A program made the position numbers and the translations under genes. Below, piece by piece: positions 8,528 through 17,500 of a stretch of 64,000 nt of DNA. Within the stretch, counting starts at the first letter, position 1. Each line of letters opens with the position of its first letter. The DNA is from JANXQE01 sp035651635 (GTDB lineage Bacteria > Verrucomicrobiota > Verrucomicrobiia > Limisphaerales > UBA8199): positions 39,785 to 103,784 of the forward strand of contig DASRFK010000217.1 of the NCBI GenBank assembly GCA_035651635.1, in the 5' to 3' direction. The notes beneath the pieces were generated by a model. That model did no database searches. It worked only from the letters and a program-made list of their open reading frames with translations, and had not been told where the DNA came from.

Positions 8528-8591
8528 GGTTTGGAGTCCCGCCTTTTAGGCGGCCCGGCGCCGAAACCGCCTGAAGGCGGGACTCCAAACC
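8528..8591. repeat. GGTTTGGAGTCCCGCC palindromic repeat, complete copy
   Basis: Left arm GGTTTGGAGTCCCGCC and right arm GGCGGGACTCCAAACC are exact complements, with inner smaller arms (AGGCGG / CCGCCT). It would fold into a very stable cruciform. Related copies: 35264-35374, 40296-40320 (half), 52834-52940, and 63956 to the window end. It lies after the pterin dehydratase gene. Just downstream, 8694-8710 holds another perfect palindrome (CCGTGGTTGAACCACGG). Confidence 0.75.
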
Positions 8592-8735
8592 AGGCCCGCG
8601 CCAAGCGGTGTTTTAAGACACACGCTAAAGGAACGCGAGGTCAGTGACCCGAGCTGGTGGCATTCCGCCGCTTTTATCAGTGTTCCTCGGTGTCCCGTGG
8701 TTGAACCACGGCTTCGGGACCGGCCATGCCGTGGT

Positions 8736-9305
8736 TCAGTCGGGTAACTGGAGCAAGGCAAAAGTATTCGCGCTCGGAGCGGGTGGCGACGGAACAGGTC
8801 GTTGGCTTTGCCGCAAGAGCAGGTCGTCCAACTCATCCAAAGATTCGTTGGCGACCGCCTGGTAGTGGCCCAGGGTAGGCAGGAGACTGGTGGGTGCACT
8901 AACCTTGAAGCGGGGCTGGTTGGTGGCCACAAAGCGCGACGTGGGCAAAGGGTTTTTGAGCAACACGGAAAGGATTACCAGTGCCAAAGCAACAACTGCC
9001 AGGGCCGGCAGAGCCAGTCCCCAGTTGAAGGAAACGCGTCGGCTATTGCGGGTTGGAAAATGGGTGGTGCGGCTGGCGCCAGAAGACTTGGGAGCCACTT
9101 CTCTGGCGGCAATGCCTTCGTCTTCGGCCTCAAGTGCGGCCGGCAAACGGCCAATCCTCTGGCTGACCGAGGCAATTTCGGCCTGGTAAGCGCGGCAACC
9201 TTCACATTGCCGGAGATGGGCTTGGAGCTGGGCCGCCTGAGGAGCGTCTAACGCGTCCATGACGAGCCAGACGATGAGCTTTTTGTTCTGAGCACAAGGC
9301 TTCAT
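8736..9305 (-). CDS. Anti-sigma factor with zinc-finger (zf-HC2-like) domain
   Basis: 189 residues from the ATG at 9305. The N-terminal HLRQCEGC motif (residues about 30-37) is the His-x3-Cys-x2-Cys of ZAS/zf-HC2 anti-sigma domains; a single membrane helix (about 92-112, LALPALAVVALALVILSVLL) follows, then a short exported tail with a serine/proline-rich end. The start overlaps the stop of the upstream ECF sigma gene (ATGA, 9302-9305), the standard arrangement for a sigma and its own inhibitor. It should hold the sigma factor at the inner membrane until a signal is received. Confidence 0.88.
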   Translation of the reverse strand: MKPCAQNKKLIVWLVMDALDAPQAAQLQAHLRQCEGCRAYQAEIASVSQRIGRLPAALEAEDEGIAAREVAPKSSGASRTTHFPTRNSRRVSFNWGLALPALAVVALALVILSVLLKNPLPTSRFVATNQPRFKVSAPTSLLPTLGHYQAVANESLDELDDLLLRQSQRPVPSPPAPSANTFALLQLPD

Positions 9306-9940
9306 AAAATTTCGAGGTTCGAACCGCTGTCCCCACGCTGTTCGCGCAGGGCAGGCATACGCCGCAATTTTTCGAGTGCGTGGAACAGGCGTGATTTGAC
9401 TGTGCCGACCGAGCAGCCCAAAGCGGCGGCGATTCCCTCGAGGGAGTCGTCGACGAAAAAGCGAAGGTAAATTACCTGTTCCTGTTTCCGCGGGAGGGCG
9501 CCCACGCACTGACGGATGACTGCGGCCTCATCTCGCAACTGAGCTGCTTCGTCGGGCAAAGTCCGCGGATCAGGCTGCTGCTCGGCGGCATCCAAAGGCT
9601 CTTCCCGTGCACCGCCGGTGAAAGACCAAAAAGAGAGCAACCGTTTACGGCGTGAAAAATTTCGATACCGATGGTGGAGGATCGCGCAGAGCCAGGTGAA
9701 GAACTGGCAGCGTCCATTGAAGCGAGCCAGACATTTCCATGCCTCGACAAAAGACTCCTGGGCCAGATCTTCCGCCAGCGACCGATCGGCGCCCAGGAGC
9801 ATGGCTTGTCGTCGTAACCGCTCTTCCAATGCCTGGCAAAGCAAACCGAACGAATGCATATCGCCGCGCTGCGCCAGGCCCAGCCAGACGACCGTATCAT
9901 CTGAGGGGCTTTCGAGCAGAATGGAGTCTGAGGTTGACAC
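9302..9940 (-). CDS. ECF-family RNA polymerase sigma factor (first locus)
   Basis: 212 residues. Region 2: about 28-95, with AEDLAQESFVEAWKCLARF and FFTWLCAILHHRYRNFSRR; region 4: about 142-195, with LPRKQEQVIYLRFFVDDSLE and LGCSVGTVKSRLFHALEKLR, which is the helix-turn-helix that reads the -35 box. A long acidic linker joins the two. The gene overlaps its anti-sigma factor by four bases and is separated by a strong terminator (10056-10093) from the secreted-protein gene upstream, so it must have a promoter between 9941 and 10056. Sigma subgroup was not assigned. Confidence 0.92.
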   Translation of the reverse strand: MSTSDSILLESPSDDTVVWLGLAQRGDMHSFGLLCQALEERLRRQAMLLGADRSLAEDLAQESFVEAWKCLARFNGRCQFFTWLCAILHHRYRNFSRRKRLLSFWSFTGGAREEPLDAAEQQPDPRTLPDEAAQLRDEAAVIRQCVGALPRKQEQVIYLRFFVDDSLEGIAAALGCSVGTVKSRLFHALEKLRRMPALREQRGDSGSNLEIL

Positions 9941-10055
9941 CTGGTTATTTGACAGCGCCGCTGGGGGATTCGTGTCGTAAGAACTGCACGCTTGCCTGCC
10001 TGCAACCGGGTAGCAAAGAGACGCTCATTTTGCTTGAGGACTCCATCGTGTGGCC

Positions 10056-10093
10056 AAAAACGGGCCGCCCACTCGAGCTGAGCGGGCGGCCCG
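10056..10093 (-). terminator. Intrinsic terminator downstream of the 10146-11414 gene
   Basis: On the minus strand the sequence reads CGGGCCGCCC, 13-base loop, GGGCGGCCCG, then TTTTT: a perfect 10-base GC stem with a T-run. It ends the transcript of the secreted-protein gene before the sigma factor gene on the same strand. Confidence 0.85.
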
Positions 10094-10145
10094 GACTGTT
10101 TGCCAGAAGCGGGTTTTCGATTCCAGTTGGCGCAACCCACATAGG

Positions 10146-11414
10146 CTAGTTCTGATTTTTGGGCATCACTCGCGCCTCACCGGCGTGCGGCCCATCCAAC
10201 AAAAAAGGTGCTCCAGGCTTTTCAACGAAGATCATCGTTTCGGGAAATCCGCTCCCGTTGAAGCTCGAATTGAGCTCAAAGCCACGATCGACGCCTTCAA
10301 AGATGAACCGCTGGAAAGCGAATGGACCCTGCCCGCAGGGATCATTCACGTTGAGCAGACCCGGTTCACCGTGCAGTTTGTATTCGAGGGCGGCGTGGAG
10401 CATCGCCAAACGGACCTGAACTTTGAACTCGCGTTGGCGCGCTTTCAGACCGGCAGGCAAGGACTGTGCCAGGGGATTTGAAGAACGCTTGAGTTGCGCG
10501 CCGAACTCTTGGGCTTGCGCATCGAATTCCGAATAGGGTAGTGCCATGATCGTTGCCAGGCCTTCATAAAGGGACTCTTCTTCGCGCAGCAGCTTAACAA
10601 TTCCATCGCTGCTATGGCCGGCTGCCTTGAGCAGTTGCTCCCAGAGACTGGGCTCGGGACGCGGCTCACCGGGCTCAGTGTCTTCGAAACCGGACAACAG
10701 TTCGCGAATTCCGGCAAGAACTTTGGTGTCATTGCCTGGATTGGCTTGCTGCAACTCGAGAATCTTCTGCAAAAGCCAATCGTGAAAGGTGATTTTCTCA
10801 AAAGCGATGCTGGCGGCAGCGGTCCCTCGGGGAGGTGCGGCATCAATTCCCTGCACCACTTCCTGCAGGGTCTGCGGACTGAATTTACCGTAGTTCTCCG
10901 AGATGATACTGCAGCCGATTGACTCGGCAGCGACTTGCACGAGGACCGAGATAAGAGTGCCGTCGCGAGAGGCATTCCGGGCCAGGGTGAAAGCCGCCAA
11001 TAGATCATCGCGCGCCTGGTCCTGCCGTCCATTCTGGAGTTCCCAAGCAACGCGATACCGCGCCCCAACCATAACAGCCTTAACCCGGGCCAATTGCGGC
11101 AAGAGCGTTGCCGGGCCTGGACTCATGTCGATCCCCCAATCACAGGGAACAGTGGAACTCACGGCCTTGCGCACGAGCTGAAACTCCGAGTCGTAACGGC
11201 CGACCAATTCACCAAAGTGCGGTGGGAGAGTTGAGCTCCACACGTTGTTGGTGCCGAGGTAATCCATGTCTGTTTCCGAAAGGGTGGGAGCGACCAGAAA
11301 CGCTTGATAATAGGTCAGTGCCGGGTTGATGTCCGAACGGGCCGGTTGGGCCGGGAGGCTAGCCGCGGCGGCGGCCAGCACCAGGCCGGTCAGAGTTGAT
11401 TGTAGTATTTTCAT
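10146..11414 (-). CDS. Secreted protein of unknown function, next to sigma/anti-sigma pair
   Basis: 422 residues from the ATG at 11414, where a signal peptide starts (MKILQSTLTGLVLAAAAASL, cleavage near LPAQPA). The body is alpha-helical. Residues near 120-200 (GRQDQARDDLLAAFTLARN, then SVLVQVAAESIGCSII) look like a helical-repeat segment and resemble the corresponding part of the protein at 20204-21649, which also sits beside a sigma/anti-sigma pair. I recognise no named family. It ends at a strong terminator ahead of the sigma gene. It may be a regulated target or a periplasmic sensor of that sigma system; both are inference. Confidence 0.75.
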   Translation of the reverse strand: MKILQSTLTGLVLAAAAASLPAQPARSDINPALTYYQAFLVAPTLSETDMDYLGTNNVWSSTLPPHFGELVGRYDSEFQLVRKAVSSTVPCDWGIDMSPGPATLLPQLARVKAVMVGARYRVAWELQNGRQDQARDDLLAAFTLARNASRDGTLISVLVQVAAESIGCSIISENYGKFSPQTLQEVVQGIDAAPPRGTAAASIAFEKITFHDWLLQKILELQQANPGNDTKVLAGIRELLSGFEDTEPGEPRPEPSLWEQLLKAAGHSSDGIVKLLREEESLYEGLATIMALPYSEFDAQAQEFGAQLKRSSNPLAQSLPAGLKARQREFKVQVRLAMLHAALEYKLHGEPGLLNVNDPCGQGPFAFQRFIFEGVDRGFELNSSFNGSGFPETMIFVEKPGAPFLLDGPHAGEARVMPKNQN

Positions 11415-11527
11415 AATATGATTAAGGGCCGTTTCGGTTGTTAATGTCGGCAGAGGATGAAAAGGTTCATTTTTTCTGCTGTTTTGTCGTTGGCGCAAGC
11501 GGTGGAAGCCTCTACAAAAGGCGAAAC

Positions 11528-12079
11528 ATGCCGGCAAAAGCTTCATCCAATTTCGCTCGTGCCATTTTGGGCAGTGCTTCGATCATTGCAGTGCTGTTTC
11601 TTGTCAAAGGCATCGAGGTTTTGTTTCACCTGCCCCTGCAGCAGTTGGGGATCGTGCCGAGGACTGTGCCCGGATTGATCGGGATTTTTTGCAGTCCGTG
11701 GTTACACGGGAACATGCATCATCTTTTGGCAAACTCGGTTCCCTTGTTTGTGTTGTTGGTCGTTCTGCTCAGCAATCCCAAATATCATCCTTATCGTACG
11801 CTGTTTTTTATCTGGATTGCCAGTGGCGTCGGCACATGGCTAATCGGACGGGGCGGGGCGGTGCACATTGGCGCCAGCTCCATCGTTTTTGGGCTGGCGG
11901 CGTTTCTGATCGTCGCCGGGTTAACGATGAAAAGCTGGCGCGCGGCTACGATTGCCATTTTTGTGTTCCTGTTTTACGGCGGAATTTTTTACGGAGCCCT
12001 GCCCCAAAACGGTCCCATCTCCTGGGAAGGCCATCTCTGCGGCGCAATCGCCGGCGCCTGGAGCGCCCGCCGGCTTTAG
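11528..12079 (+). CDS. Rhomboid-family intramembrane serine protease
   Basis: 183 residues from the ATG at 11528, about six hydrophobic segments. Catalytic marks: GASS with Ser117 as the nucleophile of the GxS motif, and His169 in EGHLCGAIAGA. The WLHGNMHHLLAN segment (His65 and Asn69) gives the oxyanion-hole residues. Rhomboids cut single-pass membrane proteins within or close to the membrane. The protein is short and lacks extra domains, as in many bacterial rhomboids. The frame is open back to 11438 but that part is not conserved-looking. It is divergent from the secreted protein at 10146-11414; substrates cannot be read from the sequence. Confidence 0.85.
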   Translation: MPAKASSNFARAILGSASIIAVLFLVKGIEVLFHLPLQQLGIVPRTVPGLIGIFCSPWLHGNMHHLLANSVPLFVLLVVLLSNPKYHPYRTLFFIWIASGVGTWLIGRGGAVHIGASSIVFGLAAFLIVAGLTMKSWRAATIAIFVFLFYGGIFYGALPQNGPISWEGHLCGAIAGAWSARRL

Positions 12080-12156
12080 GCGGAGCGACTCCGTTTCAAA
12101 GGGGGTGCATGCCCCAATAGAACCAACAACGTTCCCTGAGCCATGGTTCTATTGTT

Positions 12157-12645
12157 ATGAATACAAAAGTAAAATACATTCCGCAGGGCTTTCATGCCGT
12201 GACCCCTTACCTGACTGTAAGGAACGCGGCGCAAGCCATTGAGTTCTACAAGCGCGCTTTCGGTGCGCGTGAGCGCGTGCGGATGCCGACACCCGACGGC
12301 AAAGTTGCCCACGCAGAACTGCAGATCGCAGATTCTATTTTCATGCTCGGGGAAGAGTGCCCGGAGCACCGGAGCGTGTCACCTGAAACGCTCGAAGGCT
12401 CGCCAGTGGGATTGGCGTTGTACGTCCAGGACGTGGATGCTGCGTTTGACCAGGCCGTAAACGCGGGAGCTTCAGTTAAGGAACCGGTCGGCGACAAGTT
12501 CTGGGGTGATCGCAGCGGATCCATTACCGATCCGTTCGGACACAAATGGATGTTGCTAACCCACATTGAGGACGTCTCCCCGCAGGAAATGAAAAAGCGG
12601 ATGGCGGAGGCGTTTTCCACGGCGTCGGCCGGACACAAGAGTTGA
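12157..12645 (+). CDS. VOC-superfamily (PhnB/glyoxalase-like) protein
   Basis: 162 residues. Two beta-alpha-beta-beta-beta repeats of the vicinal oxygen chelate fold are visible: TPYLTVRNAAQAIEFYKRAF at the start and LYVQDVDAAFDQAVNAGASV in the second half, ending with the ITDPFGHKWMLLTHIEDV motif. The order matches PhnB-like proteins (glyoxalase/bleomycin-resistance/extradiol dioxygenase group). The chemistry is unknown for most members. A 78-base gap separates it from the rhomboid gene; co-transcription is possible. Confidence 0.85.
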   Translation: MNTKVKYIPQGFHAVTPYLTVRNAAQAIEFYKRAFGARERVRMPTPDGKVAHAELQIADSIFMLGEECPEHRSVSPETLEGSPVGLALYVQDVDAAFDQAVNAGASVKEPVGDKFWGDRSGSITDPFGHKWMLLTHIEDVSPQEMKKRMAEAFSTASAGHKS

Positions 12646-13007
12646 AAGGCAGCAATCCGCCCTTCGGGTGTGCGCGCGAGTTAAGGAATGATTAAACGCC
12701 GGGAGCCCGTCGCCCGAGGGGATTGGGTAGGAGCGAACGACTCGCGCTTTCAGCGCTCCCGGCGGTTGTTGGGCGGATAGACCCAGGGCTGGCGCCCTGG
12801 GCTGGTATGCATGACACCGTTGGCGTCAGCCAGGTGTTGGCGTCAATGTGAAGGGCCGCCCGCTTCGAGGTGGTGGCAGTTGTGGGGATTTCTTGCGATC
12901 CTTTAATTTGAACTCTGGAACCCGCGGCGCGCGGCCCAACGTGAAATAGGTGCGCACCCCATTGAGGGGATCGGGGTGTCCGATGAAGCTTTGCACCAGC
13001 GAGGTTT
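12646..13007. other. Intergenic region with GC hairpins
   Basis: No supported gene. The strongest feature is a perfect hairpin at 12782-12801 (CCCAGGGC TGGC GCCCTGGG). A second imperfect hairpin, CGCCGGGAGC to GCTCCCGGCG, spans about 12698-12766. No T-run follows either. An antisense open frame here (to 13303) overlaps the next gene and is rejected. Confidence 0.5.
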
Positions 13008-14171
13008 ATGAGCCCACAACAAAAGCTAAACGATTCGAATCGTCCAGAGCCATTTCCGACCGCGAGCAACGGCGGCTCATCGTCGACGGTTGAATCACCG
13101 TTCGAGATCAAAATCGGAAAGAAGCTCGTGGCGCGGCCGGATAACGGGGCGCTCACAGAGATTTTCACGATGACACTCGGGACAGAAAGCATCGACTTGG
13201 TACCGCTCAAGAACTGGACCCAATTGGACACCTTTAAATGGCGGCCTCGCTGTATACTGCCGCGCATTCCGGCCGGCCTGGAAATCTCCTGGGACCACCT
13301 CAAAGTAGCCGGTGAAACGGTTTCTCCCTGGGATCCCGAGGCGTGCGAAAAGCTGGAAAGAGCTTTTAACGAATGGCTCGCGCTGGAGAGAAAGACCGTT
13401 GAATTGACTCAGGCGAAGACGCGCGCGGCGACACTCGAAGCGCCCGCCTTGTTGTCCGACGAAGACGCGGTTTACTTCAAATTAGACCTCAGCGGTGCGG
13501 CCCAGCCGCGGCTCCAATACTTTGAAGGAAGTCAAAATGTCAAAACGGTCGCCCTGAATGTGGCCGGCCTTAGCGCGATGGTGGAACAGGGTTTCATGCG
13601 CAAACCAAACACATTAAAAGTTGGCGCGCTGAACAACTGGATCGAATTGGACGGTGAACTTTTTCGCTTTAAAGACGACCCCGAGGCAGCCCTGGCCCTG
13701 GAGAAAGCCCTGAACGAGCGGTACCTTGCGATTGGACAGCCGGACGCTCCGCCGGACGTCACCGTGTCGGCCAATCCAGCCTCGCCGAGCGGCTTCGACA
13801 TTCAATTTCCCGCCACGCCACTGGGGGTGGTGGAAAATCGCAAGCGTCATTTGAACGAGGAGACCATACAATTGCTGCAGGACCCGGAACGCTGTCGCGT
13901 ATTGCGCACGGGAATAACGGCGAGATTCGCCCCGCCTGATCTAGTGTTCAAAATAAAAACAGCCAACGGCGGTGAGCAACCGCTCGAACCGGGTGCGGAT
14001 AGCACCGTCTCCGTAGCGAGTGAGGACGGTCAAAACAAAAGCCTCCCCCTGAGCCAACCAGTGAGCCTGCTGAATCGGGGGGTGGCTGAATTAAACGCAA
14101 TTTTCAATCATCCGGCCGTAAATCGACGCGCCCGATTGTCACAGAGGGCGCGAGCGAAGGCCTCTGCATGA
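13008..14171 (+). CDS. Protein of unknown function with an internal duplication
   Basis: 387 residues, no signal peptide or membrane segment, acidic. GAGG precedes the ATG. Two related blocks are visible: residues about 62-125 (VPLKNWTQLDTFKW, later EACEKLERAFNEWLALER) and about 200-245 (VGALNNWIELDGELFRF, then EAALALEKALNERYLAIG). Each pairs a Asn-Trp-x-x-Leu-Asp beta part with a Leu-Glu-x-Ala-(F/L)-Asn-Glu helix. This suggests a repeated small alpha/beta unit, possibly a PH-like or binding fold. I do not recognise a family, and neighbours give no hint. The C-terminus is basic (RRARLSQRARAKASA). Confidence 0.75.
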   Translation: MSPQQKLNDSNRPEPFPTASNGGSSSTVESPFEIKIGKKLVARPDNGALTEIFTMTLGTESIDLVPLKNWTQLDTFKWRPRCILPRIPAGLEISWDHLKVAGETVSPWDPEACEKLERAFNEWLALERKTVELTQAKTRAATLEAPALLSDEDAVYFKLDLSGAAQPRLQYFEGSQNVKTVALNVAGLSAMVEQGFMRKPNTLKVGALNNWIELDGELFRFKDDPEAALALEKALNERYLAIGQPDAPPDVTVSANPASPSGFDIQFPATPLGVVENRKRHLNEETIQLLQDPERCRVLRTGITARFAPPDLVFKIKTANGGEQPLEPGADSTVSVASEDGQNKSLPLSQPVSLLNRGVAELNAIFNHPAVNRRARLSQRARAKASA

Positions 14172-14549
14172 ACTTCCCCACCCATTCAGGGCGACCGCAG
14201 ATGGGAATCTGAGGCCTGCTCGCGGATTCACCGGCGAGCCAAATTGCGCGACGCGGAACTATTCTGGTTCTTGCGGCTTTCACCCGTGCGGTAGATGACA
14301 TCGCGCTGCGATGTCACCGCCCGCGTTTAGCGGGCGGAACGAATGCGAGGAGGTACGTTCACATTCCAGCTTTGCGCCGCTGTACGCGGCGCGGACGGCG
14401 CAGCGCGCCATCCCTACCGCGAGAATGCGTCTGCCAGGACCTGCAAGCGTTTGGCCGCCAAGTTATCTGAATCACCGCGCCGGGAAGTGGGTCTTGAATT
14501 CGCCTCGCTAGTAAGCGATAAAGTGCTGTCCCGTTCGGCAAATACTTTT
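14172..14549. other. Intergenic region carrying a dispersed repeat
   Basis: Apart from the repeat at 14297-14434 nothing is recognised. Open frames through the repeat (for example from 14311 and 14343) encode the same meaningless peptide as the copy near 5400, which shows they are read-through of the element rather than genes. Confidence 0.55.
14297..14434. repeat. Dispersed repeat, copy 2 of the 5279-5486 element
   Basis: Begins with the identical GACATCGCGCTGCGATGTC palindrome and keeps the order of the first copy (GCGGGCGGAACGAATGCGAG, then GGCGCGGACGGCGCAGCGCG, CCATCCCTACCG). Unlike copy 1 it has no matching left inverted arm. Confidence 0.7.
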
Positions 14550-17500
14550 ATGTGGATCCCAAAAAGCTTCGGACCTGCCGCCTTTTCAATTGTGTTGTGC
14601 CTGAGCGCAAGTCCGGCGCGGATACCGGCCGCCGATTTCACCGATTGGCAGGAACACATGCAACCAATCACCCCACGCAGCTATGTCTGCCGCCGTGCTT
14701 CTACCCCGATTCAGGTGGACGGAAAGCTCGATGAAGCGGCCTGGATGACAGCGCCATGGACGGAAGCTTTCGTGGATATCCAGGGCTCGTCCAAACCCCA
14801 GCCACGGCTTCGCACCCGAGCCAAACTGTTGTGGGACGATGATTACCTTTACCTCGCCGCCGAACTCGAGGAACCCCACGTCTGGGCGACGCTCACCAAT
14901 CATGACTCGGTCATTTTCCGAGACCCGGACTTCGAGGTATTCATCGATCCCAAAGGCGAGACGGAGCCCTATTACGAGTTTGAGATGAACGCGCTCAATA
15001 CGACCTGGGATTTGCTCCTGGACAAACCCTACCAGGACGGCGGCAAACCGCACAATGAATGGGAGATCTCCGGGGCAAAAACGGCCGTTAGCGTTCAAGG
15101 CACGTTGAATGAGCCTGGCGATAAAGACCAGGGTTGGACACTGGAGCTGGCCTTCCCATGGAAAGCACTTTCAGAACACGCCCGGCACGCGGGCGCGCCA
15201 CTGGACGGCGAGCAGTGGCGGATCGATTTTTCCCGGGTCGAATGGCAAATCACCACGACCAACGGCGTCTATCGCAAAGTTCCCAATCAGCCGGAGGACA
15301 ACTGGGTCTGGTCACCGACGGGCGTAATCGACATGCACCGGCCGGAGATGTGGGGAGTGCTGCAATTCACCACTAATTCGAGTTCGGAAAACATCACCGC
15401 AAGCGCGCCGGCCGGCCGAACCGCGCACCACCTGGTCCTGGGCGTTTATTACGCGCAACGCGATTTCTGGAAACAGCATCAACGCTGGGCCACCAATCTG
15501 GCGGAACTTGAGACCGTTGGGTGGAAGCTCCCAGAGCCCTCGCCAGATACCAAAGCTCCCCTGTTGGAATCGTCGCCGGATGGCTACACTTGTGCCAGCA
15601 CTTTCACCGAAAATGGCCAAACACACGTCTGGCGCGTTCGACAGGATCGTTTGCTCAAGCTCGATCAAAGACTGCCGCTGGAAAGTGATAAGTTCGTCGC
15701 CGAAGCGGCCGCGCAGTTCGGTGATGCCGGCCGGCGCGCCGCCTATTTCCTGCTCGACAACATGCCCCCGGCCGATCGGGCCACGCTGAGTTGCGAATTC
15801 CTGATAGAAGACGTCCGCTACGCCCTGGAGGCACGCAATCGTTTTCCATGGGCAAAGACGGTGCCGGAACGGCTGTTTCTCAACGACGTGCTGCCCTACG
15901 CTTCACTGGATGAGCCGCGGGATCTTTGGCGCGCGCAATTTTTCAACCTGGCCGGGGAACTGGTCCGCGACTGCAAGAGCGCCAGCGACGCCGCCCAGGC
16001 TTTAAACCGCGATTTGTTCAAACGGATCAATGTGCACTACAACCTCGGCCGGAAACGCAACAACCAGGGACCCCTCGAATCAATCGAGGAGGGCAAAGCC
16101 ACCTGCACCGGCCTGGCGATTATTCTAGTGGATGCCTGCCGGGCTGTCGGTGTTCCTGCCCGCATCGCAGCCGTGCCGGAATGGTCCGATAAAAAGGGAA
16201 ATCACACCTGGGTCGAGATCTGGGATGGGGACTGGTTTTTCACGGGCGCCGATGAGTATGACGCCAAAGGTTTGAACCGGGCGTGGTTCAACAACGATGC
16301 GGCGCGAACCGCTCGGAGTGATAACCCCCTCAACCAGGTTTACGCTACCAGTTGGCGGCGAACCGGTCAGTACTTCCCCATGGCCTGGGCTCTCGCCTCC
16401 CGTGAAGTGAATGGAGTAAACGTCTCCGGCCGGTACGCCGCCCTGCCCCTTTCCACAAATTCCACCACTACCATTGTGCATGTGCGCCTGCGCCAGAAGC
16501 GCGAAGGCGAGCGGCTCGTGGCCGAAGTCGAAATGCGCGACCCCAACGATCAACTGATCGCCCACGACAAAACCCGCGGCTGGACGGCGGATTTAAACGA
16601 TATGCCGGACTTCACCCTGCCCGCAGGCGCAGCCCAGGTCACTTTTCGTTTCATCGCGGGAGCCGAAGCCCGCGAACAAACGGTGCCGTGCGCGTCTTGC
16701 GCCAATTCTCATACGCTCGATTTTTCCTGGGACCAGCTCGCCCCGACGCCGGCCTCGGTGCTTGAAACTGAGGCGTGGCTCGCCAAACCGAGCGGTGAAC
16801 GATCGCGCCCTCCCGAGGTTGCCATCTCCAGCAAAGACGTTCCGCGCCTCAGCGCGCTGCTGTGGGGTGACTTGCTCAAGACCCAAGCGGGCTCGGCCGC
16901 AAATGAGTTGTCGGGCAAGCAGATTGTGATCGAGGGAAAAAGCCTCAAGTGGATGGAAAAGAACTTTGGGGATGCGCCCAATGGAAAGCACAGCCTTTGG
17001 ATTACTCTGCATGGCGGCGGCCAGGGCACCGAAGAAGAAAACGATCGCAATTGGAAAGGCTATTACGGGCGCTATGAATTTCCTCCGGGCAGCATCAACG
17101 TGGCCCCGCGCGCCCCGGCCAATACCTGGGACATGTGGCACGTGCCCTGGGTGGACGGCTTGTTGGACCGACTAATTGCCGACATGGTCCTGGCTCGCGG
17201 AGTTGACCCCAATCGCGTTTACCTGATCGGTTACTCGGCCGGCGGAGATGGCGTATACCAACTGGCACCACGAATGGCCGATCGTTTTGCCGCGGCCACC
17301 ATGTGCGCCGGCCATCCTAACGCCGTCACTCCGGAAGGCCTGCGCAATCTGCCTTTCTTCCTCTATATGGGCGGGGAGGATTCCGCTTACCACCGCAACA
17401 CGGTTGTTCGGGAATTCAGCGCTAAAATCGATGCGCTGCAAGCCGCCGACCCGGAAGGCTACTCACACCGACTCACCGTCTATCCGGGCCTGCAGCATAA

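Noticed and set aside
12692..13303. 203-codon minus-strand frame before and into the 13008 gene
   Set aside because: Covers intergenic hairpins and is antisense to a better frame with GAGG before its ATG; no motif.
14311..14549. Peptide similar to that encoded near 5341-5471 (both contain AARTAQRAIPTAR)
   Set aside because: The similarity comes from a dispersed DNA repeat, not from a shared gene.
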